Of a DNA stretch of 64,000 nucleotides, positions 36,551-44,712 are shown piece by piece; positions within the stretch are counted from its first letter, which is position 1; each line of letters begins with the position of its first letter. This DNA comes from Mesorhizobium loti R88b (GTDB taxonomy: Bacteria; Pseudomonadota; Alphaproteobacteria; Rhizobiales; Rhizobiaceae). The DNA is taken from NCBI RefSeq assembly GCF_013170845.1, contig NZ_CP033367.1:4217001-4281000 (forward strand), read 5' to 3'. The notes under the pieces are model-generated. The model worked only from the letters and a program-made list of their open reading frames with translations. It ran no database searches and had not been told where the DNA came from. The position numbers and the translations under genes are program-made.

Positions 36551-37681
36551 TCAGAAGTTAGACTCGACTCGCTGAAAGACGCAGACGCTTTTGAATCCGT
36601 TGGCGAGCGGCTGGACGAGGATAGCGGTAGGGCGCTGTTCCTGATTGGTCGCTTGGGCCAGCAAATAGAGCTTTCCGTCGATCCTCTGCGTGTCGAAGTG
36701 GACGTAGCGCCAGCTCACATCCACATAGAGGCCGGGCATGTGTCCGGCTATGACGCTCCATCCCGATGGTAGTTTGTCCGCCGAGAACTTGTCCCCATCG
36801 TTGTTGAGCATGCTCTCTTCCAGAATTTTTGAAGGGTCGGAAGTGACCGGCGCCAGCATCATAAGGTCGCCGTCGAAGTAATGATTGGTCCCGTTCCAAC
36901 GGACAAGCTTGCGAAGCACGCCGGGCGACACTTCGATCGTTGCGACATTGAGCTCTTGTCCCGCGGTCTCCACAGGGAAGACCTTGGCGGTGTCGTTGGC
37001 GGTCATGCTGACATTTTCAAATCCTTTTGGTCGAAGTCGCAGGAATTTTCGGCAGAGGCGTGGCTCGGTGGCTCCACGCGCCAGCAATATGGTTCCGACT
37101 GGCGGCCGGCGACTGGATGTCCCGTATTCGACGCCGTCAATCACGTGGCGATTGAGCTGGAATGGCTCGTCTCGGCAGGTGATCGCCCCATTGTCCGGCG
37201 CGCCGTAACTATGGGCTGCATAGCAATAGCTCAGCCGATCCGGCCGGATGACGAGTCCGATCAGCCAGGGTGTGTCGTCCATCCCGTAGCCTGGCTTCCA
37301 TTGTTTGCGCGATAGAATCTTTCGCTTTGCAATCCAGAGGCTGAAGAAGGCCGGCGGATCGCCACCGCCCATGCCATAGCCAAAGGCTTGCTCCCGCCCG
37401 TCGCGAACGCGGATTGTCCAGCCATTGGCCATGGTGCAATTCGATTGGCCGAGGGTCGGTGTCGCCGATAACCCCTGGTCGGCGCTGGCCGGCAGTTGAT
37501 CGTACAGGACCGGCTCTTCGTCCGCCGTCATTGTAAAGCGGACCAGCGCGATGTTGTGGCCGGGTTGGCAAACCACCTCGGCATGCGAGGTGGCGTAGTC
37601 GGCCCGAGCTGTCTCCGGACAGATCAGTATCGAAATAAAAAATAGCAGCGCAGCAAGGGTATGCAGGTCACGGCTCAACAT
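36551..37681 (-). CDS. Orphan secreted protein of unknown function
   Basis: Unrecognised 376-aa protein with a signal peptide (MLSRDLHTLAALLFFISILI then CPETARA). The mature protein has six or more cysteines (VCQPGH, SNCTM, YCYAAH, ITCRDE, LCRKF, SVCVF), which may form disulfides, and no repeats. Base composition looks more AT-rich and codon use less biased than in its neighbours, suggesting recent acquisition. It converges on ccdA (gap 18 bp) and lies next to the tRNA-Lys fragment at 37786. Related proteins may be restricted to Mesorhizobium. Confidence 0.7.
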   Translation of the reverse strand: MLSRDLHTLAALLFFISILICPETARADYATSHAEVVCQPGHNIALVRFTMTADEEPVLYDQLPASADQGLSATPTLGQSNCTMANGWTIRVRDGREQAFGYGMGGGDPPAFFSLWIAKRKILSRKQWKPGYGMDDTPWLIGLVIRPDRLSYCYAAHSYGAPDNGAITCRDEPFQLNRHVIDGVEYGTSSRRPPVGTILLARGATEPRLCRKFLRLRPKGFENVSMTANDTAKVFPVETAGQELNVATIEVSPGVLRKLVRWNGTNHYFDGDLMMLAPVTSDPSKILEESMLNNDGDKFSADKLPSGWSVIAGHMPGLYVDVSWRYVHFDTQRIDGKLYLLAQATNQEQRPTAILVQPLANGFKSVCVFQRVESNF

Positions 37682-37785
37682 TTGCAGCCTCCCTTTTCAG
37701 AGCATGCCAGCGCCACTATCCGACGCGAGCCGAGCAACGAAAACACTATTCAGCACAAATTCTTCCGGGAAACTTTTTTGCAATG

Positions 37786-37814
37786 GACCCGCTGATTAAG
37801 AGTCAGCTGCTCTC
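37786..37814 (-). other. Fragment matching the anticodon arm of a tRNA-Lys(CUU)
   Basis: Read on the minus strand, 29 bases run from the D-stem end through the anticodon arm into the variable region. A perfect five-pair stem GCTGA/TCAGC closes the seven-base loop CTCTTAA with anticodon CTT, U33 and A37. The acceptor and T arms are absent, so this is not a functional gene. Anticodon-arm sequences are common integration sites for mobile elements; this could be a remnant attachment site. The match to the standard tRNA pattern is from memory. Confidence 0.5.
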
Positions 37815-37906
37815 CGCCATCTCACCGGAATTTAACCGCATTGGTGCAGCATGCCGCCGCTGCTATCCTGTCTTGATTCCCAACCCTTTGATATGGTTGT
37901 CCTTCC

Positions 37907-39283
37907 ATGAGCCAGAGATCCTGCCTGTCCATTATCCTCGCCGCCGGCGAGGGCACGCGCATGAAGAGCGCGCTGCCGAAGGTGTTGCACCAGATCGCCG
38001 GGCTGCCGATGGTCGCTCATGTGGTGAGGGCAGCCGAGGCCGCCGGCGCCAGCGGCCAGGCGCTGGTGATCGGCCATGGCGCCGATGAGATGCGCAAGGC
38101 GGCGGCGAAGTTTGCACCGAAGGCAGAGACCTTCGTGCAGGAGAAGCGGCTTGGCACGGCACATGCCGTGTTGGCCGCGCGTGAAGCAATATCAAAGGGT
38201 TACGACGATGTGCTCGTGATGTTCGGCGACACGCCGCTGATCGACGCGGGCGCGCTCACGGTGGCGCGACTGAAGCTGGCGGAAGGTGCCGCCGTCGTGG
38301 TGATCGGCTTCCGGCCGCCCAATCCGACCGGCTATGGCCGGTTGATCGAAAAGGGCGGCAAGCTGATTGCTATCCGCGAGGAGAAGGATTGCTCCGAGGA
38401 GGAGAAAAAAATAGGCTTCTGCAATGCCGGCATGATGGCGGTGGCCGGTGCGCACGCGCTGAAGCTGCTTGATGCCGTCGGCAACAAGAACGCCAAGGGC
38501 GAGTATTATCTGACCGACATCGTCGAGATCGCCAGCGCCCAGGGGCTCGATGTCGTTGCCACTGAAGCCAGCTTCGAAAGTGCTCTCGGCATCAACAACC
38601 GTGCCGAACTGGCGCAGGCCGAGGCCATCTGGCAGGCACGCCGCCGGCAGGAGGCGATGCTTTCGGGTGTGACGCTGATTGCGCCGGAGACCGTGTATTT
38701 CTCGCACGATACCGAGATTGGCGCCGACACCATTGTCGAGCCGAATGTCTGGTTTGGTCCGGGCGTGAAGATCGCGGGCGGCGCCAAAATCCACGCTTTC
38801 AGCCATATCGAAGGCGCCACCATTGCGTCCAATTGCGATGTCGGTCCGTTCGCGCGGCTGCGGCCGGGCGCCGATCTCCGGGAAAAAGCGAAAGTCGGCA
38901 ACTTCTGCGAGGTCAAGCAGGCTGTTGTCGAGGAGGGCGCCAAGGTCAACCATCTGACTTATATCGGCGATGCGCGCGTCGGTGCGGGTGCCAATATCGG
39001 CGCCGGCACCATCACCTGCAACTATGACGGCTATTCGAAATTCTTCACCGATATCGGCGAGGGCGCCTTTGTCGGTTCGAACTCCTCGCTGGTGGCGCCG
39101 GTTTCGATCGGCAAGGGCGGCTACATCGCGTCGGGCAGCGTCATCACCGAAAGTGTGCCTGACGATGCGCTGGCCTTTGGCCGCGCCCGCCAGAAGACGA
39201 TCCCCGGCAAGGGCAAGGATTTGCGCGAGCGCTTTGCCTCGGCCGCGGCGGCAAAGAAGAAGGCGGCGGGCGCCGACCATTAG
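37907..39283 (+). CDS. glmU: Bifunctional UDP-N-acetylglucosamine pyrophosphorylase / glucosamine-1-phosphate N-acetyltransferase
   Basis: Performs the last two steps to UDP-GlcNAc, the precursor of peptidoglycan, lipid A and Nod factors. The protein is 458 aa. The N-terminal uridyltransferase has [18 protein letters not shown] and GDTPLID. The C-terminal half is a left-handed beta-helix of hexapeptide repeats (from [22 protein letters not shown] on) with the acetyltransferase segment [21 protein letters not shown] low-complexity KKKAAG end follows. It is followed after 200 bp by glmS, so two consecutive pathway enzymes are side by side. Confidence 0.96.
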   Translation: MSQRSCLSIILAAGEGTRMKSALPKVLHQIAGLPMVAHVVRAAEAAGASGQALVIGHGADEMRKAAAKFAPKAETFVQEKRLGTAHAVLAAREAISKGYDDVLVMFGDTPLIDAGALTVARLKLAEGAAVVVIGFRPPNPTGYGRLIEKGGKLIAIREEKDCSEEEKKIGFCNAGMMAVAGAHALKLLDAVGNKNAKGEYYLTDIVEIASAQGLDVVATEASFESALGINNRAELAQAEAIWQARRRQEAMLSGVTLIAPETVYFSHDTEIGADTIVEPNVWFGPGVKIAGGAKIHAFSHIEGATIASNCDVGPFARLRPGADLREKAKVGNFCEVKQAVVEEGAKVNHLTYIGDARVGAGANIGAGTITCNYDGYSKFFTDIGEGAFVGSNSSLVAPVSIGKGGYIASGSVITESVPDDALAFGRARQKTIPGKGKDLRERFASAAAAKKKAAGADH

Positions 39284-39483
39284 CAATTATTTGGTGTTTT
39301 TCTTCCTTACCGAAGCAATCGAAAATAGAGCAATTGCAGTAACTGGATTGCAAGAGCGGTCTGGCATGGTGCATGCGTTGAGAAGCGTCCGTTACAGCGG
39401 GCGAAATGCAATGTGACTTTCGCGGCGGACCGGCGATCCCTAAATAAGCGCTGGTTTTGCCTGGGGAATCGGGGACTGTCTGC

Positions 39484-41307
39484 ATGTGCGGGATCGTTGG
39501 AATCGTCGGCAATTCGCAAGTCGCACCGCTCATCGTCGACGCGCTGAAGCGATTGGAATATCGCGGCTATGACTCGGCCGGCGTCGCAACCATCGAGCAT
39601 GGCGAACTTGGCCGCCGCCGCGCCGAAGGCAAGCTGGTCAACCTCGAACGCCGCCTCAAGGACGAGCCGCTCGACGGCACGATCGGCATCGGCCACACCC
39701 GCTGGGCGACGCATGGCGTTCCGAACGAGACCAATGCACACCCGCATTTTTCCAACGGCGTCGCCATCGTCCACAACGGCATCATCGAGAATTTCGCCGA
39801 ATTGCGCGATGAGCTGATCCGTGACGGCTACTCTTTCTCGTCGCAGACCGACACCGAGGTCGTGGCGCACCTGGTGGCGCGCGAACTGGCCAAGGGGCTG
39901 AAGCCGGTCGAGGCCGCGCACCAGGCGCTGAAGCGGCTGGAAGGCGCCTTTGCGCTGGCCATCATGTTCAAGGGAGACGAGGACCTGATCGTCGGCGCCC
40001 GCAACGGCCCCCCTCTGGCGGTCGGCCATGGCGACGGCGAGATGTTTTTGGGCTCCGACGCCATTGCGCTTGCCCCGTTCACCAATTCGATCACCTATCT
40101 CGAAGATGGCGACTGGGCGGTGGTGCGCCGGGGCGGCGTCGCCATCTTCGACATCGACGGCAAAAAGGTCGAGCGCAAGCGCCAGCAGTCGCTGTCGACC
40201 AGTTTCATGGTCGACAAGGGGAACCGCCGCCATTTCATGGAAAAGGAAATCCATGAACAGCCGGAGGTGATCTCGCACACGCTGGCGCACTATGTGGATT
40301 TTGTTTCGGGTGTCTCGAAGCCGCTCGACCTGCCATTCGACTTCGCCAAGATCGGCCGGCTGGCGATCTCGGCTTGCGGCACCGCCTATCTCGCCGGCCT
40401 GATCGGCAAATACTGGTTCGAGCGCTATGCGCGGCTGCCGGTCGATATCGATGTCGCCTCGGAATTCCGCTACCGCGAGATGCCGCTGTCGGCGAATGAT
40501 GCCGCGTTCTTCATCTCGCAATCGGGCGAGACCGCCGACACGCTGGCCTCGCTGCGTTACTGCCGCAAGGCCGGCATGAAGATCGGCGCCATCGTCAATG
40601 TGCGCGAATCGACCATGGCGCGCGAATCCGATGTGGTGCTGCCGACACTTGCCGGCCCGGAGATCGGCGTCGCCTCGACCAAGGCCTTTACCTGCCAACT
40701 CTCGGTGTTGGCGTCTCTCGCCGTGCGCGCCGGCGTGGCGCGCGGCACGATCTCGAAAGAGCAGGAGAAAACCCTGGTGCGCGCGCTTTCGGAAGCGCCG
40801 CGCTATGCCAACCAGGTGCTCAAGCTAGAAGAGCAGATCGAGCGGATCGCGCGCGAACTCTCGCGCTACAAGGACGTGCTCTATCTCGGTCGCGACACCA
40901 ATTTCCCGCTGGCCATGGAAGGCGCGCTAAAACTCAAGGAAATCTCCTATATCCACGCCGAAGGCTATGCGGCGGGCGAGCTGAAGCACGGGCCGATCGC
41001 TCTGATCGACGAGAACATGCCGGTCATCGTCATTGCGCCGCATGACCGCATCTTCGAGAAAACCGTGTCGAACATGCAGGAAGTGGCGGCTCGCGGCGGC
41101 AAGATCATCCTGATCACCGACAGCAAAGGCGCGGCGCAGGTGAGCGTGAAAACGATGGAGACGATCATCCTCCCGGATGTGCCGGAAATCATCTCGCCGA
41201 TCATCTATGCGCTGCCGATCCAGATGCTGGCCTATTTCGCCGCTGTGTTCATGGGCACCGACGTCGACCAGCCGCGCAATCTGGCAAAGTCGGTGACGGT
41301 GGAATAG
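39484..41307 (+). CDS. glmS: Glutamine--fructose-6-phosphate aminotransferase (isomerizing)
   Basis: Makes glucosamine-6-phosphate from fructose-6-phosphate and glutamine, the entry to amino-sugar synthesis. The protein is 607 aa. After Met removal the nucleophile is Cys of MCGIVGIVG; the glutaminase domain has GHTRWATHG and NDGI-type loops (HNGIIENF). Two SIS sugar-binding domains follow (SACGTAYLAG, ISQSGETADT, STKAFTCQ). The C-terminus LAKSVTVE is typical. The start at 39484 is required because Cys must be residue 2; an upstream in-frame start is excluded. The 200-bp gap after glmU shows no known glmS ribozyme, as expected for a Gram-negative. Confidence 0.97.
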   Translation: MCGIVGIVGNSQVAPLIVDALKRLEYRGYDSAGVATIEHGELGRRRAEGKLVNLERRLKDEPLDGTIGIGHTRWATHGVPNETNAHPHFSNGVAIVHNGIIENFAELRDELIRDGYSFSSQTDTEVVAHLVARELAKGLKPVEAAHQALKRLEGAFALAIMFKGDEDLIVGARNGPPLAVGHGDGEMFLGSDAIALAPFTNSITYLEDGDWAVVRRGGVAIFDIDGKKVERKRQQSLSTSFMVDKGNRRHFMEKEIHEQPEVISHTLAHYVDFVSGVSKPLDLPFDFAKIGRLAISACGTAYLAGLIGKYWFERYARLPVDIDVASEFRYREMPLSANDAAFFISQSGETADTLASLRYCRKAGMKIGAIVNVRESTMARESDVVLPTLAGPEIGVASTKAFTCQLSVLASLAVRAGVARGTISKEQEKTLVRALSEAPRYANQVLKLEEQIERIARELSRYKDVLYLGRDTNFPLAMEGALKLKEISYIHAEGYAAGELKHGPIALIDENMPVIVIAPHDRIFEKTVSNMQEVAARGGKIILITDSKGAAQVSVKTMETIILPDVPEIISPIIYALPIQMLAYFAAVFMGTDVDQPRNLAKSVTVE

Positions 41308-41332
41308 GGGACGATCGCCGATACGCCCTGAA

Positions 41333-41370
41333 CGGATCGGTCAGGTGGCCGCTCGCCCTGGTCCGATCCG
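41333..41370 (+). terminator. Hairpin downstream of glmS
   Basis: CGGATCGG answered by CCGATCCG, with an inner CAGG/CCTG pair, starting 26 bp after the glmS stop. It is strong, but the T run is absent. Probably a 3' stabilising or Rho-assisted terminator. Confidence 0.5.
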
Positions 41371-41496
41371 GTGGGCCGTTCCGCTCGCATGACCGCGCCG
41401 GTGATGGCCGCATAATCGATCCTTTAAAAACTTCGCAGTTTCAAAGCCCCTTCCAGTTCACTAATGTTGCGCTGCAACCCGCGCCCCCGGTGAACC

Positions 41497-42249
41497 ATGT
41501 CCGATGCCCCCAAGACCTCCGGCATGACCCGGCTGAGGAACTATTTCCTCACAGGCTTCATCGTCTGCGCGCCGCTGGCGATCACCGCCTATATCGCCTG
41601 GTCGTTCATCGGCTGGGTCGATTCCTGGGTAAAGCCATACATTCCAGCACGTTACAGCCCCGACACCTATTTGCCGTTTCCGGTTCCGGGGTTCGGGCTG
41701 ATTGTCGCGCTGATCCTGATCACGCTGATCGGTTTTCTCACCGCTAACATCGTCGGCCGCGCCATTGTCGGTTTCGGCGACAGGCTGCTTGGCCGCATGC
41801 CGCTGGTGCGCGGTATCTATGGCTCGCTGAAACAGATTTTCGAGACCGTGCTGTCGAACAAGGGTGACATGTTCCGCCAGGTCGGGCTGGTTGAGTATCC
41901 GCGCAAGGGGGTGTGGTCGCTGGTGTTCGTCGCCAGCGAGAAGGAAACCGAAATCAACCAGAAACTCGACCAGGAAGGCGATCCGCTGATCGCCGTGTTC
42001 ATGCCTTGCACGCCAAACCCGACCACCGGCTTCCTGATGTATGTGCTGAGATCCGACATTGTGCTGCTCGACATGACGATCGAGGAGGGCGCCAAGCTGA
42101 TCGTGTCGGCCGGGCTGGTGGCGCCCGAGGTGAAAAGCAAGATGGTGACGTTGAATGGCGAGCCGATCAATGGAACGGTCGCCAATCCGCCGCTAGGGCC
42201 TCATCCGGCGCGCAAAAGCCGTACGGCCTCGTCGCGGCCGAACAAATAG
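41497..42249 (+). CDS. DUF502 family membrane protein
   Basis: A 250-aa protein with two N-terminal hydrophobic helices (NYFLTGFIVCAPLAITAYIAWSF and FGLIVALILITLIGFLTANI) and a cytoplasmic or periplasmic domain carrying the family pattern PLVRGIYGSLKQIFETV and MPCTPNPTTGFLMYV. DUF502 proteins are widespread and of unknown function. The basic tail overlaps the 3' end of recG on the other strand by 49 bp, a convergent arrangement. Confidence 0.88.
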   Translation: MSDAPKTSGMTRLRNYFLTGFIVCAPLAITAYIAWSFIGWVDSWVKPYIPARYSPDTYLPFPVPGFGLIVALILITLIGFLTANIVGRAIVGFGDRLLGRMPLVRGIYGSLKQIFETVLSNKGDMFRQVGLVEYPRKGVWSLVFVASEKETEINQKLDQEGDPLIAVFMPCTPNPTTGFLMYVLRSDIVLLDMTIEEGAKLIVSAGLVAPEVKSKMVTLNGEPINGTVANPPLGPHPARKSRTASSRPNK

Positions 42250-44309
42250 AGCAGCAGGCGCAGCGCTTCACCCCGATCCGACTGCAGCTCCGGATCGCGT
42301 GACAGGATCAGCCTGGCGTCATCGCGGGCCGCTTCCAGCAGATCGGCATGCGCCTCGATGCGGGCCACCTGGAAACCCGGCGTGCCGGACTGGCGAGTGC
42401 CCAAAAGCTCGCCTTCGCCGCGCAGTTTGAGGTCTTCCTCGGCAATCAAAAAACCGTCCTCGGTTTCGCGCATGACAGAAAGCCGGCGTTTTGCCGTCTC
42501 GCCGAGCGGATCCTTGTAGAGCAGCACACAGGATGAAGGTTTGTTGCCGCGTCCGACCCGGCCGCGCAGCTGGTGCAGTTGCGCAAGTCCAAAGCGCTCG
42601 GCATGCTCGATGACCATGACGGTAGCGTCCGGCACGTCGACGCCGACCTCGATGACCGTGGTGGCGATCAGGATGCGGGTCTCGCCCTCTTTGAAAGCGC
42701 GCATCGCCTCGTCCTTCTCGGCACCCTTCATGCGGCCGTGAACGAGGCCGATGCGGTCGCCAAACAGCGGCTTCAGCGAAGCAAAGCGATCCTCGGCCGA
42801 CATCAGCTTGATCTCTTCGGATTCTTCCACCAAAGGGCAGATCCAGTAAACCTTCTGGCCGCCGGCGACGGCGTCCTCCATACGGACGACCAGCTCGTCG
42901 AGCCGTTCCAGCGGCAGGGTGACAGTGCGGATCGGCTGGCGGCCGGCCGGCTTCTCCGTCAGTTTCGACACATCCATGTCACCAAAGGCGGTCAGCACCA
43001 GCGTGCGCGGGATGGGGGTCGCCGTCATCACCAGCATGTCGGGCGCGTCGCCCTTGGCGGTGATGGCCAGCCTTTGGTGGACACCGAAGCGGTGCTGCTC
43101 GTCGATGACGGCGAAGACGAGGTCGTGAAAGGTCACCGTTTCCTGAAACAGCGCGTGGGTGCCGATGACGATGTCGATCTCGCCGCTCGCCAGACCGGCC
43201 AGCGTGTCGGTGCGTTCGCGGCCTTTTTCGCGGCCGGTCAGGATGGCGATGCGCAGCCCGACCTTGGCGGCAAGCGGCGTGATCGTCGCCAGATGCTGGC
43301 GCGCCAGGATTTCGGTCGGTGCCATCAGTGCTGCCTGGCCGCCGGCCTCGACGGCGCGTGCCATGGCCAGCAGCGCGACCACCGTCTTGCCGGAGCCGAC
43401 GTCGCCTTGCAAAAGCCGCAGCATGCGTTCGGGATCGGCGAGGTCGGCATTGATTTCGGCCAGCGCGAACTCCTGGCTCGATGTCAGCGAATAGGGCAGG
43501 GCGGCGCGCAGTTTCTCGACGATGCGGCCGTCGCCGACCAGGGGACGGCCCGACAGGCGGCGGACTTTTGCCCGCACCAGCGCCAGCGAGACCTGGCCCG
43601 CCAGCAACTCGTCATAGGCGAGGCGCCGCCAAGCCGCACCATCAATGGAGACATCGATCGGATCCGCCGGATTGTGGATGCGGGTCAGCGCGTCGCCAAA
43701 GGTCGGAAACGTGTGCCGGCGCATAAAGGCGCCGTCCTGCCATTCGGGGAATTCGGGCACGCGGGCGAGCGCCTGGCCGATCGCCCGGCGCAACACTTTG
43801 CCCGAGAGACCGGCTGTGAGCGGATAGACTGGTTCGACCAGCGGCAGGTTTTCGGCCTCGCTGGCCAGCGCGATATGGTCGGGGTGGACCATGGTCGGGC
43901 GGCCGTTGAACCATTCCATGCGGCCCGAGACCACGACATGCTCGCCGATGGGCATCGCTTTTTCGAGATAGGCGGCGTGCGCATGGAAGAAGGTCAGGCC
44001 GATTTCGCCGGTATCGTCATGGGCGTAGACCCGGTAGGGCACCGATTTGTTGCCGCGCGGCGGCGGCTGGTGGCGATCGATGCGCACATCGAGCGTGACG
44101 ATCTGGCCTTCCGCGGAACCTGCAATGCCTGGCCGACTGCGGCGGTCGATGACGGTGTGCGGCAGTACGAACAGAAGGTCGCCGGCGCGCGCGGTGCGAT
44201 CACCGAGATCGGCGGGGACCACCTTCTCGATCAGTGCGCCGACCTTCGGCCCGACGCCGGCAAGCGAAGTGATCGGGACAAACAGGGGATCGAGGATGGA
44301 AGGACGCAT
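42201..44309 (-). CDS. recG: ATP-dependent DNA helicase RecG
   Basis: Remodels stalled replication forks and Holliday junctions. The protein is 702 aa. The N-terminal wedge/OB domain covers about residues 60-180; the SF2 helicase has Walker A LLQGDVGSGKTVVALLA, the DEQH box VIDEQHRFGVHQR, motif III TATPIPRTL, and motif VI QLRGRVGRG. The C-terminal RecG-specific stretch LRGEGELLGTRQSG is present. Its 3' end overlaps DUF502 by 49 bp. It is divergent from sdhE. Confidence 0.96.
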   Translation of the reverse strand: MRPSILDPLFVPITSLAGVGPKVGALIEKVVPADLGDRTARAGDLLFVLPHTVIDRRSRPGIAGSAEGQIVTLDVRIDRHQPPPRGNKSVPYRVYAHDDTGEIGLTFFHAHAAYLEKAMPIGEHVVVSGRMEWFNGRPTMVHPDHIALASEAENLPLVEPVYPLTAGLSGKVLRRAIGQALARVPEFPEWQDGAFMRRHTFPTFGDALTRIHNPADPIDVSIDGAAWRRLAYDELLAGQVSLALVRAKVRRLSGRPLVGDGRIVEKLRAALPYSLTSSQEFALAEINADLADPERMLRLLQGDVGSGKTVVALLAMARAVEAGGQAALMAPTEILARQHLATITPLAAKVGLRIAILTGREKGRERTDTLAGLASGEIDIVIGTHALFQETVTFHDLVFAVIDEQHRFGVHQRLAITAKGDAPDMLVMTATPIPRTLVLTAFGDMDVSKLTEKPAGRQPIRTVTLPLERLDELVVRMEDAVAGGQKVYWICPLVEESEEIKLMSAEDRFASLKPLFGDRIGLVHGRMKGAEKDEAMRAFKEGETRILIATTVIEVGVDVPDATVMVIEHAERFGLAQLHQLRGRVGRGNKPSSCVLLYKDPLGETAKRRLSVMRETEDGFLIAEEDLKLRGEGELLGTRQSGTPGFQVARIEAHADLLEAARDDARLILSRDPELQSDRGEALRLLLYLFGRDEAVRLLRAG

Positions 44310-44401
44310 GATGTCAGCTTATGTCGCGACGGCCTCAGCGCAAGGCTGACAGCACCCTCTATCCACGCTATATGCGCCGCAGCAAGTGAGGATGCGGCAC
44401 A

Positions 44402-44689
44402 ATGACCGGAACAAAACGATCAAGCGAGGGGCTGGATATCAGGCGCCGCAAGCTCTTGTTTCGCTCCTGGCATCGCGGCATGCGCGAGATGGACCTTATC
44501 CTCGGCAGCTTCGCCGACGCGGAGATTGCTGCCTTGACCGACGCGGAAATCGACCAATATGAGAGGCTCCTCGACATCACCGACACCGAATTCCTGCCGC
44601 TGGTCACGGGCGAAAGCCCGGTGCCGGCCGATCTCGATTGTGCTGTCCTGCAAAAGATCCTGGCGTCCCGCCGGACCATGACTTTCTGA
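44402..44689 (+). CDS. sdhE: Succinate dehydrogenase FAD assembly factor
   Basis: A 95-aa helical protein that helps attach FAD covalently to SdhA and related flavoproteins. The family motif is present in KLLFRSWHRGMREMDLILGSFAD (the RGMxExD signature) with YERLLDITDTEFLPLV after it. Length fits the SdhE/DUF339 family. mfd starts 24 bp downstream, so they may be co-transcribed; recG-sdhE-mfd adjacency is common in alphaproteobacteria (from memory). Confidence 0.92.
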   Translation: MTGTKRSSEGLDIRRRKLLFRSWHRGMREMDLILGSFADAEIAALTDAEIDQYERLLDITDTEFLPLVTGESPVPADLDCAVLQKILASRRTMTF

Positions 44690-44712
44690 ACGATAACCAA
44701 CACCGTGATTTT

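Noticed and set aside
42573..44405. 610-codon open frame antisense to recG
   Set aside because: RecG motifs are complete on the other strand; the antisense product has no domain.
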